A stretch of DNA of 64,000 nucleotides, from positions 248,001 to 312,000 of the forward strand of contig MSDW01000002.1 of assembly GCA_001914405.1 (NCBI GenBank), written 5' to 3'. Below the pieces are notes generated by a model. It was not told the DNA's origin and did no database searches. It was given only the letters and a program-made list of their open reading frames with translations. Made by a program: the position numbers and the translations under genes. The DNA is from Candidatus Methanohalarchaeum thermophilum. Its GTDB lineage: Archaea; Halobacteriota; Methanonatronarchaeia; Methanonatronarchaeales; Methanonatronarchaeaceae. Below are positions 46,978 through 55,592 of the stretch, in pieces (position 1 is the stretch's first letter; each line of letters starts with the position of its first letter).

Positions 46978-47967
46978 TTAGATTAGTGGTTGATACCAGT
47001 CTTTGTTTTCTTTATACCAATTTATGAATTTATTTATTCCTTCACTTATCTCGGTTTCTGGTGAATAATCTATTAATTCGTTGGCTTTTGTTGTATCTGC
47101 TAAGGTATGGCTGACATCTCCTTTCCTTTCCTCTGAGTACTTTGGTTTTCCTTCATATCCAGTTTTTTTAATTATTTTTTGAGCTAATTTGTTTATGGTT
47201 ATTTTTTTTCCGCTTCCGATGTTTATTGTTTCTCCGTCTGCTTGATCGGTTTTTAATAGTTTTAGGTTTGCTTTTACTATGTCTTTTATGTATGTGAAGT
47301 CTCTTGTTTGTTTTCCATTTCCGTATATTTCTGGGGGCTTATTGTTTAGGCATCTGCTTACGAAGTTGGATATTGCCATGTTTGGTCTCATTCTTGGTCC
47401 GTATACTGTGAAGTATCTTAGGTTAACTGTAGGTAGTTCGTATAGTTTTTTGAATATTTGAGTGTATTTTTCTGCTGATAGTTTGCTGACTGCATATGGG
47501 CTGACTGGGTTTTCTTTGGCTTTTTCTTTAAACTTTTTTTTATTTATGTCTCCGTATACGGATGAAGAAGAAGCATTAATAAATCTTTTTGCTTCTATTT
47601 CTGATGAAATCTTTAATAGGTGTAGTGTTCCTAAGATATTTGTTTTTGCTGGTTTAATTGGGTTTTTTACTGAGGTTCTGACTCCTGCTTGTGCTGCCTG
47701 GTGAAAAACAAAATCTGGTTTTATTTTTTTGACTTTTTTTTCTAGTGTTTTAAAGTTAGTTATATCTAGGTTAATGAAATCTAGTTCTGAACCTGTTTTG
47801 TTTGCTATTTTTCTATTTTTGGCTAGGTTTTTTTTCTTTAGTTTCTTCGAATAATATGGGTCTAGATTATCTATAACTGCCACATTATATCCTTTTTTTA
47901 AGAAAGCAGTGGTTAAATGGGACCCTATGAATCCTGCTCCGCCTGTCACCAGTATGTTTTTTGGCAT
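46978..47967 (-). CDS. NAD-dependent nucleotide-sugar 4-epimerase (UDP-glucuronate epimerase-like)
   Basis: This extended short-chain dehydrogenase has the Rossmann motif ILVTGGAGFIGSHLTTAF at 5-22, HQAAQAGVRTSV near 89 typical of UDP-glucuronate 4-epimerases, SSSSVYG near 131, catalytic Tyr-x3-Lys in SPYAVSKLSAEK, and FTVYGPRMRP. It likely interconverts UDP-glucuronate and UDP-galacturonate, using the product of the UDP-glucose dehydrogenase nearby. A UDP-glucose epimerase is the alternative. It lies 17 bases upstream of the GT2 gene at 46031. Confidence 0.82.
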   Translation of the reverse strand: MPKNILVTGGAGFIGSHLTTAFLKKGYNVAVIDNLDPYYSKKLKKKNLAKNRKIANKTGSELDFINLDITNFKTLEKKVKKIKPDFVFHQAAQAGVRTSVKNPIKPAKTNILGTLHLLKISSEIEAKRFINASSSSVYGDINKKKFKEKAKENPVSPYAVSKLSAEKYTQIFKKLYELPTVNLRYFTVYGPRMRPNMAISNFVSRCLNNKPPEIYGNGKQTRDFTYIKDIVKANLKLLKTDQADGETINIGSGKKITINKLAQKIIKKTGYEGKPKYSEERKGDVSHTLADTTKANELIDYSPETEISEGINKFINWYKENKDWYQPLI

Positions 47968-48018
47968 TTTCAGACAAAAATAAGAGATAGTTAAATAAAA
48001 ATTGTTTGGTACAAAAAA

Positions 48019-48786
48019 ATGGTTAGAACTGCAGTAGTCCTAGCTGGAGGTAAGGGAAGTAGGTTAAATCCTATCACTAACTCTATTCCTAAGGAGATGC
48101 TTAGAGTAGGAGAAAAACCAATTATAGATCATATAATCACTGGATTAACTAAAGTAGGATTAAATAGGATTCTTGTAGTAATTAATAGAGATAAAAAACC
48201 AGTAATGGATTATTTAGGTTCAGGTAAGAGATTTAAATCTGATATTTTTTATAGGGTTCAAGAAGATGCTAAGGGAACTGCACATGCCCTAAAATTAGCT
48301 AAAGAATTTATCGAGAAAGAAGATTTTCTTGTAATCTACGGAGATAACTACCTTCAATCATACAACGAACTCCAAGATCTGATTAGAAAACATATAGTAA
48401 GTAAGAGTTCAGGTACATTAGCTCTTCACTATGTCGATAACCCTGAAAGATACGGTATAGTTGATTTAAAAGAGAAAAATAAGGAAAGAGTTGTAGAGGA
48501 TATAGTTGAGAAACCTAAACGAGAAGAAGTAACGGAATATAAGAGGGACAATGGGTGGCTTAATATTGCTGGGGCTATGGTATTAAATAGAAGAGTTTTT
48601 AACTATTTTGATAGTTTAAAAAGAAGTAAGGAAGGAGAGTTTTGTTTAACTAATTTAATCGATTTAATGAGGGTAAAAGAAGAGGAAGAGGAGGTCCATG
48701 GATATATCTTAGAGAAGGAAAGAATAGATGTTGGAACTTTTAGTTCATTAGTTAGAGCAAATAGGTTGGAAAGAAAAAAAGACTAA
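48019..48786 (+). CDS. Sugar-1-phosphate nucleotidyltransferase
   Basis: The 255-residue enzyme has the signature LAGGKGSRLNPITNSIPKEM at 8-27, IYGDNYL near 110 for metal and nucleotide binding, and VEKPKREE near 173. It has only the catalytic domain, no beta-helix tail. It makes an NDP-sugar (UDP- or dTDP-type) from a sugar phosphate. It is alone on the plus strand, divergent from the epimerase at 47967 with a shared 51-base promoter gap. Confidence 0.85.
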   Translation: MVRTAVVLAGGKGSRLNPITNSIPKEMLRVGEKPIIDHIITGLTKVGLNRILVVINRDKKPVMDYLGSGKRFKSDIFYRVQEDAKGTAHALKLAKEFIEKEDFLVIYGDNYLQSYNELQDLIRKHIVSKSSGTLALHYVDNPERYGIVDLKEKNKERVVEDIVEKPKREEVTEYKRDNGWLNIAGAMVLNRRVFNYFDSLKRSKEGEFCLTNLIDLMRVKEEEEEVHGYILEKERIDVGTFSSLVRANRLERKKD

Positions 48787-48800
48787 GGATCAAGGTCATT

Positions 48801-49736
48801 TCATTTGAAGTATTCTATTGTTTTTTGTAGGCCCTTATTTAGGTCTGTTTTTGGTTTCCAATTTAATTTTTGTTTTGCTTTAGTTATGTCTGCTTTTCTT
48901 CTTTTTGGATCGTCTTTAGGTAGTGTTTCATAGGTTATTTCTGGTTCGTTTTCTATTAATGACTTTATTTTTTTAGCTAGATCTATTATTTTAATTTCCT
49001 TGTTACTTCCTAGGTTAATTATTTCTCCTGTTGTATCTTTTTTCCTCATAGCTTTAATTAATCCCTTTATCATGTCATTTACGTAACAGAAGCTTCTTGT
49101 CTGTGTTCCATCTCCATATACCGTAAGTGGTTTGTTATCTAATGCTTGTGTTACAAAGTTAGGTATTACTCTTCCATCATCTCTAGCCATTCTAGGGCCA
49201 TATGTATTAAAGATCCTAATTATTCTAGCGTCCACTCCGTTTTTTATGTAGTTTGTGGTTATTGATTCTCCCAGTCTTTTGGATTCATCGTAGCATGATC
49301 TTGGTCCATTTGGATTGACATTTCCCCAATATTCTTCGTTTTGTGGATGTTTTTCCGGGTTCCCATATACTTCGGATGTTGAGGTAAATAAGAACTTTGA
49401 GTTTTTTTCTTTTGCTAGGTCGAGCAAGTTTTTTGTTCCTAGGGAGTTAGTCATCGCTATCTCGATTGAGTGGTCTTTAAAATCTCTTGGTGATGCTCTG
49501 CTTGCAAGATGAAATATCTCATCAAATTCTATATCAGGTAAATCGAATTCGTCTCTAATATCTCCTTTGATAAAATGAAAGTCCTCTTTTTCATTTAGGT
49601 GCTTGATGTTTTCTTTTCTACCACTACCTAAGTTATCAAAGCAATAAACCTCTAAGTCTTCCTCAATTAATTTATCGCATAGGTGGGAGCCTAAGAATCC
49701 TGCTCCTCCAGGAACTAATGTCTTCATTTTTTTCAA
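48801..49736 (-). CDS. UDP-glucuronate decarboxylase (UDP-xylose synthase)-like
   Basis: The 311-residue extended SDR matches UXS landmarks: HLASRASPRDFKDHSIEIAM near 72-91, TSTSEVYGNPEKHPQNEEYW near 119-138, GPRSCYDESKRLGE with the catalytic Tyr-x3-Lys, and RIFNTYGPRMARDDGRVIPN. The glycine motif reads VPGGAGFLGSH, with Pro where Thr is usual. It would convert UDP-glucuronate to UDP-xylose. Its start overlaps the end of the nucleotidyltransferase gene at 49733 by four bases. Confidence 0.85.
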   Translation of the reverse strand: MKKMKTLVPGGAGFLGSHLCDKLIEEDLEVYCFDNLGSGRKENIKHLNEKEDFHFIKGDIRDEFDLPDIEFDEIFHLASRASPRDFKDHSIEIAMTNSLGTKNLLDLAKEKNSKFLFTSTSEVYGNPEKHPQNEEYWGNVNPNGPRSCYDESKRLGESITTNYIKNGVDARIIRIFNTYGPRMARDDGRVIPNFVTQALDNKPLTVYGDGTQTRSFCYVNDMIKGLIKAMRKKDTTGEIINLGSNKEIKIIDLAKKIKSLIENEPEITYETLPKDDPKRRKADITKAKQKLNWKPKTDLNKGLQKTIEYFK

Positions 49737-50737
49737 AACTCCAATTTACTATTATCTCCTATGTTTAGGCTATTTTTTTCTCCTGTTACTTCTGCTTCTT
49801 CACCAACAATACTATCTACTAAATTTATGTCCTTTACTTTACTTCCTTTTCCCAAGATTGTGTTTTGGACAATGCTGTTCTTGATTTCTACATGATCTGA
49901 AACAGATACATTTGGACCGATTATACTATTTTCTATTTTGACATTTTCGCCAACATAAACAGGTTTGTTAACTAAGGAGTGTTCGAATTTATTTATTTTG
50001 TAGGTATTTTGTTTTAATAGGGTTTTATTTGCTTCTAAGAGAGTTTTTGGTCTGCCACAATCGTACCAATCTTTTACCTCAAAGTTACCAAGTTTTACTC
50101 CGTTTTCGACCATTTGTTGAAGTGCATCGGTTAACTGAAACTCATTTCCCTTTCCTCGGATCTCGTTTTCGATCAAATATTCTAGGGAATTAAATAGTTC
50201 TTTGGTGTTTTCTATTATGTATACTCCACTTATTGCGTTGTTACTTTCTGGTTCGTCTGGTTTTTCTTCTAATTTTTTTATTGAATTATTTTGGATGGTT
50301 GCAATACCGTAGTGGCTTGGTTCTTTTACTTTTTTTATTCCAATAGAACCATCTAAGCCTCCATCTTTTTCGTGTTCCAAGATAAATTCATTGTATCCTT
50401 TTTCAAAGATCATGTCACCTAAAGCGATTATCACAGGCTCATCATTGACTACATCCTTAGCTTGATATATTGCGTGGCCAAGCCCTTCTCTGTTATCTTG
50501 CTCAACATAATAGATTTCATTAAATTTGCTTCCAAATGCGTTGTCAACATAGTCTATTAATTGTTCTTTCATGTACCCAACTACCAAGACTACCTCATTT
50601 ATCTTTGATTGCTCAAATCTATCTAATATGTGTCCTATGACTGGTTTACCTGCTAATTCAACCAAGGGCTTAGGCTTAGTGTGCGTCTGAGGATAAAGAC
50701 GAGTCCCCTTACCAGCTACAGGTATAACTCCCTTCAA
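49733..50737 (-). CDS. Nucleotidyltransferase with beta-helix tail (glucose-1-phosphate UTP/dTTP type)
   Basis: The 334-residue protein joins a nucleotidyltransferase domain (VIPVAGKGTRLYPQTHTKPK at 4-23, ALGDMIFEKG near 105, EFQLTDALQQMVENG near 197) to a left-handed beta-helix tail (about 250-330). This is typical of archaeal UDP- or dTDP-glucose pyrophosphorylases. It likely makes UDP-glucose for the dehydrogenase encoded seven bases upstream; the next gene is the UXS-like decarboxylase, so the order UDP-glucose, UDP-glucuronate, UDP-xylose is encoded together. Confidence 0.85.
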   Translation of the reverse strand: MKGVIPVAGKGTRLYPQTHTKPKPLVELAGKPVIGHILDRFEQSKINEVVLVVGYMKEQLIDYVDNAFGSKFNEIYYVEQDNREGLGHAIYQAKDVVNDEPVIIALGDMIFEKGYNEFILEHEKDGGLDGSIGIKKVKEPSHYGIATIQNNSIKKLEEKPDEPESNNAISGVYIIENTKELFNSLEYLIENEIRGKGNEFQLTDALQQMVENGVKLGNFEVKDWYDCGRPKTLLEANKTLLKQNTYKINKFEHSLVNKPVYVGENVKIENSIIGPNVSVSDHVEIKNSIVQNTILGKGSKVKDINLVDSIVGEEAEVTGEKNSLNIGDNSKLEF

Positions 50738-50743
50738 ATTACA

Positions 50744-53401
50744 TCACCAACAAATCCCATCACACTTATCTAATCTTCTTCCCTCAACACAAGGAACATC
50801 TATATCTAAATCATTATACTCTTCCCAATCAGTTAACAACAAACAACCATCTATTTTACTTAACAACTCAGTAGCATCTTCAAAATATTGTATATCTGGA
50901 AATATTTCTTTTGTATTCTTTATTGCTTTTGGGTCATGTGCCAATATCTCTGCTCCTCTGTCCTTTAGTTCTTTTATAACTGGTATTGATCGACTATTTC
51001 GTATGTCATCAGTTCCTGGCTTAAAGGCCAAACCAAGAACACCTATCCTCTTATCTTCTAAATCACCTATTTTTTCTTCCAATAATTTTGTTATTTTCTT
51101 AGGTTGTTCTTTATTTATATTTAAAACTGATTTTAGTATTTTTGGTTTGATTCCAAGTTTTTTTGCTTTTTCTTTTAGGGCTTTTACATCTTTTGGGAAG
51201 CAGTTATGGGTTATTAATCCATTGGTTGTTACAAAATTGTGTTCACTATTCATTTCTATCGAATAGACTATTGTCTCCTTGTTTTTAGTTGAAATATTTC
51301 TTATTTTAACTGTCGTATAATCTTTGGTTTTTTTGTGGCCAGTAGGCTGGATCTCTTTATCATAATTATTTAGTCTTTCCTCTATTTTTTCTTGATCTTC
51401 TCTTAGAAATATGTCTTTTAGTTGTTTTATTTGTTTTTTTCCACTGATACGTAAGAAATGAGCGTCTTTTGTTGATTTTTTTGATCTTGATGTTTTATAA
51501 CTTGGAACTATATCTAAACTATGTAATAAGAACTGCATTCCCCTTATTAATTCCTCGCTAACTGATCCATATGAGAATACTACAGCATTTGTATGGGATG
51601 GATAAGCTATATGGCCGTCTCCTCTGAATAATCCACTTAATAAAGCTTTTTTGTTTTCTTTTGATTCTTGATAAGCTTCAGATGGTAATTTGGCACTATA
51701 AGATCCTTTTCCACACTCTAAATGCTGTGATAGAAAGTGGGCAAGGATTCTTGAAGAAAAAACTATTTCAGTCGAAGTCTCTTTTTTGTTTATTCTATAC
51801 TTAATCCCACACCCAGTTAAGAAATCAATGACTTCTTCTACATATTCTTCTTCATCAGTTGGATGAAAACTAATAATTATTCGTTTCCGTGGATTTTTGC
51901 CATGACCAGAGTCATCTATGTTTATATGGCCCTCGCTTATGTAGTAGCCTATGAATCTCCAAAAATCCTTATCTGCTGCTAGTATTGCTGGAACCAATGT
52001 TGCATTACCTTTGGTTGTATAAATTCTAAAATCACTTCTTTTTAACCCTAAGTCATCTTCTATTCCTAAAAAAATATCAAGAGGTAAGTAATTTCCCCTA
52101 ACAAAGTCATATACCCTATCATAGCTAAAAGAACTATTATAGTCTCTTAAGTTTTCCCTCAACCCATCCTTCAACTTAGATAAATCAAAATTAGGTCTTA
52201 AATACACTTTCTCATCGTTAAAAGAACCAGATTCTTTGATAACCTCAATCAAATCAAAAGAACCTACAGGGTCCTCAGGAATCTCCCTAAGCAAAGGCAA
52301 CCTATCCCCTGTCTTTAATTTACCCGCCTTCTTTACTTCAATATCTTCTCCATCAAAAACTAGCATTGGATGATCTGCCGTAACCTCAATCTTTTTATTC
52401 ATACTAGTCTCGACTTCAACAATTTCTCCGTCATATTCCCTTTTAATCGCAGCCTCGACCTCCTCAAAACTAAAGCCCTCTCCCTTTTTGCTCAAAACCC
52501 TAACATCACCCAACAAAGGAGAATCAACATATCTATCAAAAAAATCCACAAAAGAAACTAAATCAACCTCGCCCCCATCCTTAACCATAATCTCTTCACT
52601 ACCCACCAAACAGCTACCACCAAAGCCAACACCAGAATCCAAAAAACTCCGATTTACCCTATGATCGAGTCCTACAGCGTCCATTACTTCGTAGCTATCT
52701 ATATTTAACTGCTTGCATAGGTTTCCTATTTCGTTTGCAAAACTAATTTTGGTCGCTAGGAGTGAGTTGTTTGCGTATTTTATCATTTCTGCTGTACGAA
52801 TATCCGTTTCAAATAAACTTGTTTCAGGAATTAGTTTTCTATAAGCATTTTTTAGTTTTTTTCTTGTTTTTTGTTGACCTCCTAAAACTAGTTTGTCAGG
52901 TTCCATGAAGTCCTTTACTGCAGAACCTTCTCGTAAAAATTCAGGATTCATCCCCAAAAACAAATCTTTATTCAATTCCTTGCTGGATTTTTTTTCAACA
53001 AGCTCACCAATCCTTTCAGTTGTCCCTGGCACAACCGTACTTTTAACCACAACAAAATGACTTTTATTTTTGCTCTGAAGGGTTCGTCCAAGTTGGTCAG
53101 CAGCTTCTTCGATTATTGAAAGATCGATTTCTCCACTTTTTTTAGCTGGTGTAGGTAAACATAAGAAAGTTAATTCAGTATCTAATATGCTAGAGTAATC
53201 TGTAGATCCTTTAAAATTTTTTCCTAAGTGTTTTTCTAGGAGATTTCCTAATTTGGGTTCGTGTATGTGTAACTCTCCACTATTCAAGGAATCAACAACT
53301 TCTTTATCAATGTCTATATTAGTTACTTCATTTCCTAGTTCAGCTAAACATAATGCCGTTGTCGTTCCTACATAACCTGATCCTATTATGCTGATTTTCA
53401 C
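50744..53401 (-). CDS. ugd: UDP-glucose 6-dehydrogenase precursor with intein
   Basis: The mature enzyme oxidises UDP-glucose to UDP-glucuronate with NAD. The precursor is 885 residues. Its extein parts are 1-263 (NAD-binding IIGSGYVGTTTALCLAELGN, then FLREGSAVKDFMEPDK) and 734-885, which join to 415 residues, the usual length. The junction lies in the active-site motif GGS-CFPKD: the intein begins at Cys264, and the catalytic cysteine is Cys734, the +1 residue needed for splicing. The enzyme is therefore inactive until the intein leaves. It heads the UDP-sugar operon. Confidence 0.92.
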   Translation of the reverse strand: MKISIIGSGYVGTTTALCLAELGNEVTNIDIDKEVVDSLNSGELHIHEPKLGNLLEKHLGKNFKGSTDYSSILDTELTFLCLPTPAKKSGEIDLSIIEEAADQLGRTLQSKNKSHFVVVKSTVVPGTTERIGELVEKKSSKELNKDLFLGMNPEFLREGSAVKDFMEPDKLVLGGQQKTRKKLKNAYRKLIPETSLFETDIRTAEMIKYANNSLLATKISFANEIGNLCKQLNIDSYEVMDAVGLDHRVNRSFLDSGVGFGGSCLVGSEEIMVKDGGEVDLVSFVDFFDRYVDSPLLGDVRVLSKKGEGFSFEEVEAAIKREYDGEIVEVETSMNKKIEVTADHPMLVFDGEDIEVKKAGKLKTGDRLPLLREIPEDPVGSFDLIEVIKESGSFNDEKVYLRPNFDLSKLKDGLRENLRDYNSSFSYDRVYDFVRGNYLPLDIFLGIEDDLGLKRSDFRIYTTKGNATLVPAILAADKDFWRFIGYYISEGHINIDDSGHGKNPRKRIIISFHPTDEEEYVEEVIDFLTGCGIKYRINKKETSTEIVFSSRILAHFLSQHLECGKGSYSAKLPSEAYQESKENKKALLSGLFRGDGHIAYPSHTNAVVFSYGSVSEELIRGMQFLLHSLDIVPSYKTSRSKKSTKDAHFLRISGKKQIKQLKDIFLREDQEKIEERLNNYDKEIQPTGHKKTKDYTTVKIRNISTKNKETIVYSIEMNSEHNFVTTNGLITHNCFPKDVKALKEKAKKLGIKPKILKSVLNINKEQPKKITKLLEEKIGDLEDKRIGVLGLAFKPGTDDIRNSRSIPVIKELKDRGAEILAHDPKAIKNTKEIFPDIQYFEDATELLSKIDGCLLLTDWEEYNDLDIDVPCVEGRRLDKCDGICW
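51203..52612 (-). mobile_element. Intein with LAGLIDADG (DOD) homing endonuclease
   Basis: The intein is residues 264-733 (470 residues) of the precursor. It starts CLVGSEEIMV, has the splicing block B VTADHPML with His344, and ends ITHN with His732-Asn733 before Cys734. A homing endonuclease is inserted: DOD-type motifs FIGYYISEGH (near 483-492) and LLSGLFRGDGH (near 588-598). The first has Glu where Asp is standard in one position, which many such enzymes accept. The endonuclease looks intact, so the intein may still be mobile. Confidence 0.9.
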
Positions 53402-53614
53402 AAATTCACACCTAAATTAGCTATCAAATTCTTATTTTTCTACAATAAAAAAAATCCTCTTTATAGTTAAAGCTAGATTTGATGAAAACATAGAGCAACT
53501 TAGTGATGGGGTAGTTAAAAAATAGCTTTCGGCTAATTAATTAAAAAAGGTTCAAATTTTTTAGATAAAAAGATTTAGTCTTGGCTCTCTGAATTTCTAT
53601 TAATCAAATAAAAA

Positions 53615-54541
53615 CTATTTTTTGGATAGTATTTGGTAGTTTCTTTCTTTTTTCTTATCCAGATTTACTTTGTCGGTTATGATGTTTTTTAGTCTTGAGT
53701 TTTTTATTGTTGAGTTGATTATTATGCAGTTTTTTAGTTTGGAGTTTTTTATTTCTGAGTTTTGTGCGTAAACGTTTTCTAGTTCGGAGTTTTGTGTTTT
53801 TGTGTTTTTTGTGTGGTTTTTTTGGTTTAGGATGGTTTTGTTTGCTCTTAGGTAGCCTTTGGGTGTTCCTATGTCGAACCAGTCGCCACTGAATTTGTAG
53901 GCTCTTAGGTGTTGGTGCTGTAGTAGCCATTCGATGAAGTAACCTGGGCTTTCTGGGTTGTTGTCTTCTTTTATGTATTTGTTTAGTAGGTCGAGTTCGT
54001 TTTGTCTAAATACATAGTATGCGATTCCTGCTAATGTTGATGGTGGCTTGTTTGGTTTTTCGACAAAATCCACTACCTTGTTGCTTTTTAGTTCTAGGAT
54101 GCCGTATTGGTTTGCTTCGTCTCTTGGGATGTTGTATGCTGCTATTAGTGAGGAGTTGTTTTTTTGGTAGTAATCGATGAAGTCTTTGATCTCGAAGCTT
54201 GCGTAGTTGTCTCCTGCTGCTACTAGTGGTGTTTTTGGGTTTTTTTGTTTTGTTACTTGGTGTAGGGCTGCGATGGCTCCTTGCTTCTCTTCTTCTTTCT
54301 TAGAGTCTTTCACGACTACTTCGGTTTTTTGGTAATTTTTTTGTTGTATGTGTTGTTGGAAATCGTTTCTAAATCGTTTGTTGGTTGATAAGTAGATTGA
54401 TTCGATTGTTTTTTGGTTCTCTAAGGGTTCGAGGGTGTAGTCTATTTTTTTTGTTTCCTAGAGATGTAATGATTTGAATTTGTCATCTGTCAGGTGCCAT
54501 AAGCGTGTTGCGAATGCTTCCACTAATACTACGGCATCCAT
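53615..54541 (-). pseudogene. Nucleotidyltransferase (glucose-1-phosphate type), dead
   Basis: From ATG 54541 the frame reads MDAVVLVEAFATRLWHLTDD, a relative of the usual L-A-G-G-x-G/A-T-R-L-x-P-L-T, but the GG is replaced by EA, Pro by His, and the K-P by K-S. A TAG follows at residue 28 and the same frame continues IDYTLEPLENQKTIESIYLS. The part open from GTG 54313 carries VAAGDNYASF, VDFVEKPNKPPSTLAG, WFDIGTPKGYLRANKT and an Asn/Lys-rich beta-helix tail. Loss of catalytic residues plus nonsense argue for real inactivation. Confidence 0.7.
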
Positions 54542-54681
54542 ACATTAAATTCAAAGTACTCTTTACCTAGACTTACTTAAAAAAAGGTTGAGCTAAAAAA
54601 ATGATTCAATAAAAGATTTATGTTTCCTATAACGTTTAATAAGTGATTTTGAGGAATAAATTGGTTATATTGGGTTGAGCT

Positions 54682-55248
54682 GAATGGCTTGATGTTGGTA
54701 GGCCCTGGGACCTATTAGAAGCGAATGAAGCTAAAATGAAGGGATTAGGTAGAGAGATAAGGGGAAAAGTAGAAGATGATGCAAGAGTTAAGGGAGATGT
54801 AGTTGTTGAGGATGGTTCAGTTGTTAAGGATGGTGCCTACACAGAAGGACCAACATATATTGGCAGAGACGCAGTGGTTGGCCCCAATTGTTATTTAAGA
54901 AAAAACACTGTCTTAGAGAAAAACGTTAAAATAGGTAATGCCGTAGAAGTAAAGAACTCCATAGTCTCTGAAAACACAAACATTGGTCATCTTAGCTATG
55001 TTGGTGATAGCGTAATAGGAGAAAACTGTAATTTTGGAGCTGAAACCAAAGTAGCTAACCTAAGACACGACGAAGAAAACATTAAAGTCAATAATAAGGG
55101 AAGGGAAGTGGATACTGGTAGACGTAAACTAGGAACAATCATGGGTGATAACGTAAAGACTGGGATTAATACTTCAATTAATTGTGGAGTTAAAATTGGA
55201 TCTGGTGAAAACACGAGGCCCGGTGAAGAAGTTATGGAGGACAAATAG
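54682..55248 (+). pseudogene. Truncated nucleotidyltransferase/acetyltransferase, C-terminal half
   Basis: From 54682 the frame reads EWLDVGRPWDLLEANEAKMK, the end of a GlmU-like nucleotidyltransferase domain, and continues from ATG 54736 into a left-handed beta-helix (VVEDGSVVKDGAYTEGPTYI, NCYLRKNTVLEKNVKIGNAV type repeats) with NINTS- and GVKIGSG-like turns to 55248. The roughly 220-residue catalytic N-terminus is absent and a TGA precedes the remnant. The beta-helix part (170 residues) could still be translated. Its end is abutted by mobile element E0. Confidence 0.65.
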
Positions 55249-55256
55249 TTTTTTAT

Positions 55257-55567
55257 CTTAATGGTTGAGAAGACCCCTCTCCTAATCTTTTGATTAGGTG
55301 GGGGATGAATCAACCCGCAAGGCTTAAATGGCTCCATGTTCTAGGTTTTTGGTGTAGGCAGGGGCGCGGCCGAAGCTAAAGCCCGTGGACAGATTGAGCC
55401 TCTGGTTACCAAGCTCGCTGGCTGAATCGGGAACCTCCCAAAAGAAAGCTTCCAGATAAGCCCGCCCGGGACTGAGATTGGATGACGGCGGTAGGAAGTA
55501 AACCCCTTTGACTCTGGAAGCATCCTTCCTCACGAACGAACGTGAGTAAGGTAGGGGAGGAAGTCAC
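55257..55567 (-). mobile_element. IS200/IS605-type non-autonomous element E0
   Basis: A 311-bp element read on the minus strand. It starts GTGACTTCC, with hairpin CTCACG-TTCGTT-CGTGAG at 55529-55546 flanked by pairing CCTT/AAGG. It ends with hairpin CCTAATC-AAAA-GATTAGG (55281-55297) and TTCTCAACCATTAAG. No transposase ORF is inside. The core is G+C-rich, unlike the flanks, and could encode a structured RNA (omega-RNA-like). The outer flank at its AAG end is ...ATAAAA, so the opposite strand reads TTTAT before the element, the same target as its relatives. It lies eight bases past the stop of the beta-helix gene. Confidence 0.6.
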
Positions 55568-55592
55568 TCCAAAATACCCTAACATCTATCCT

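Noticed and set aside
55324-55533. Minus-strand ORF of 69 codons within E0
   Set aside because: Composition follows the G+C-rich core and no family pattern appears; better explained as structured RNA.
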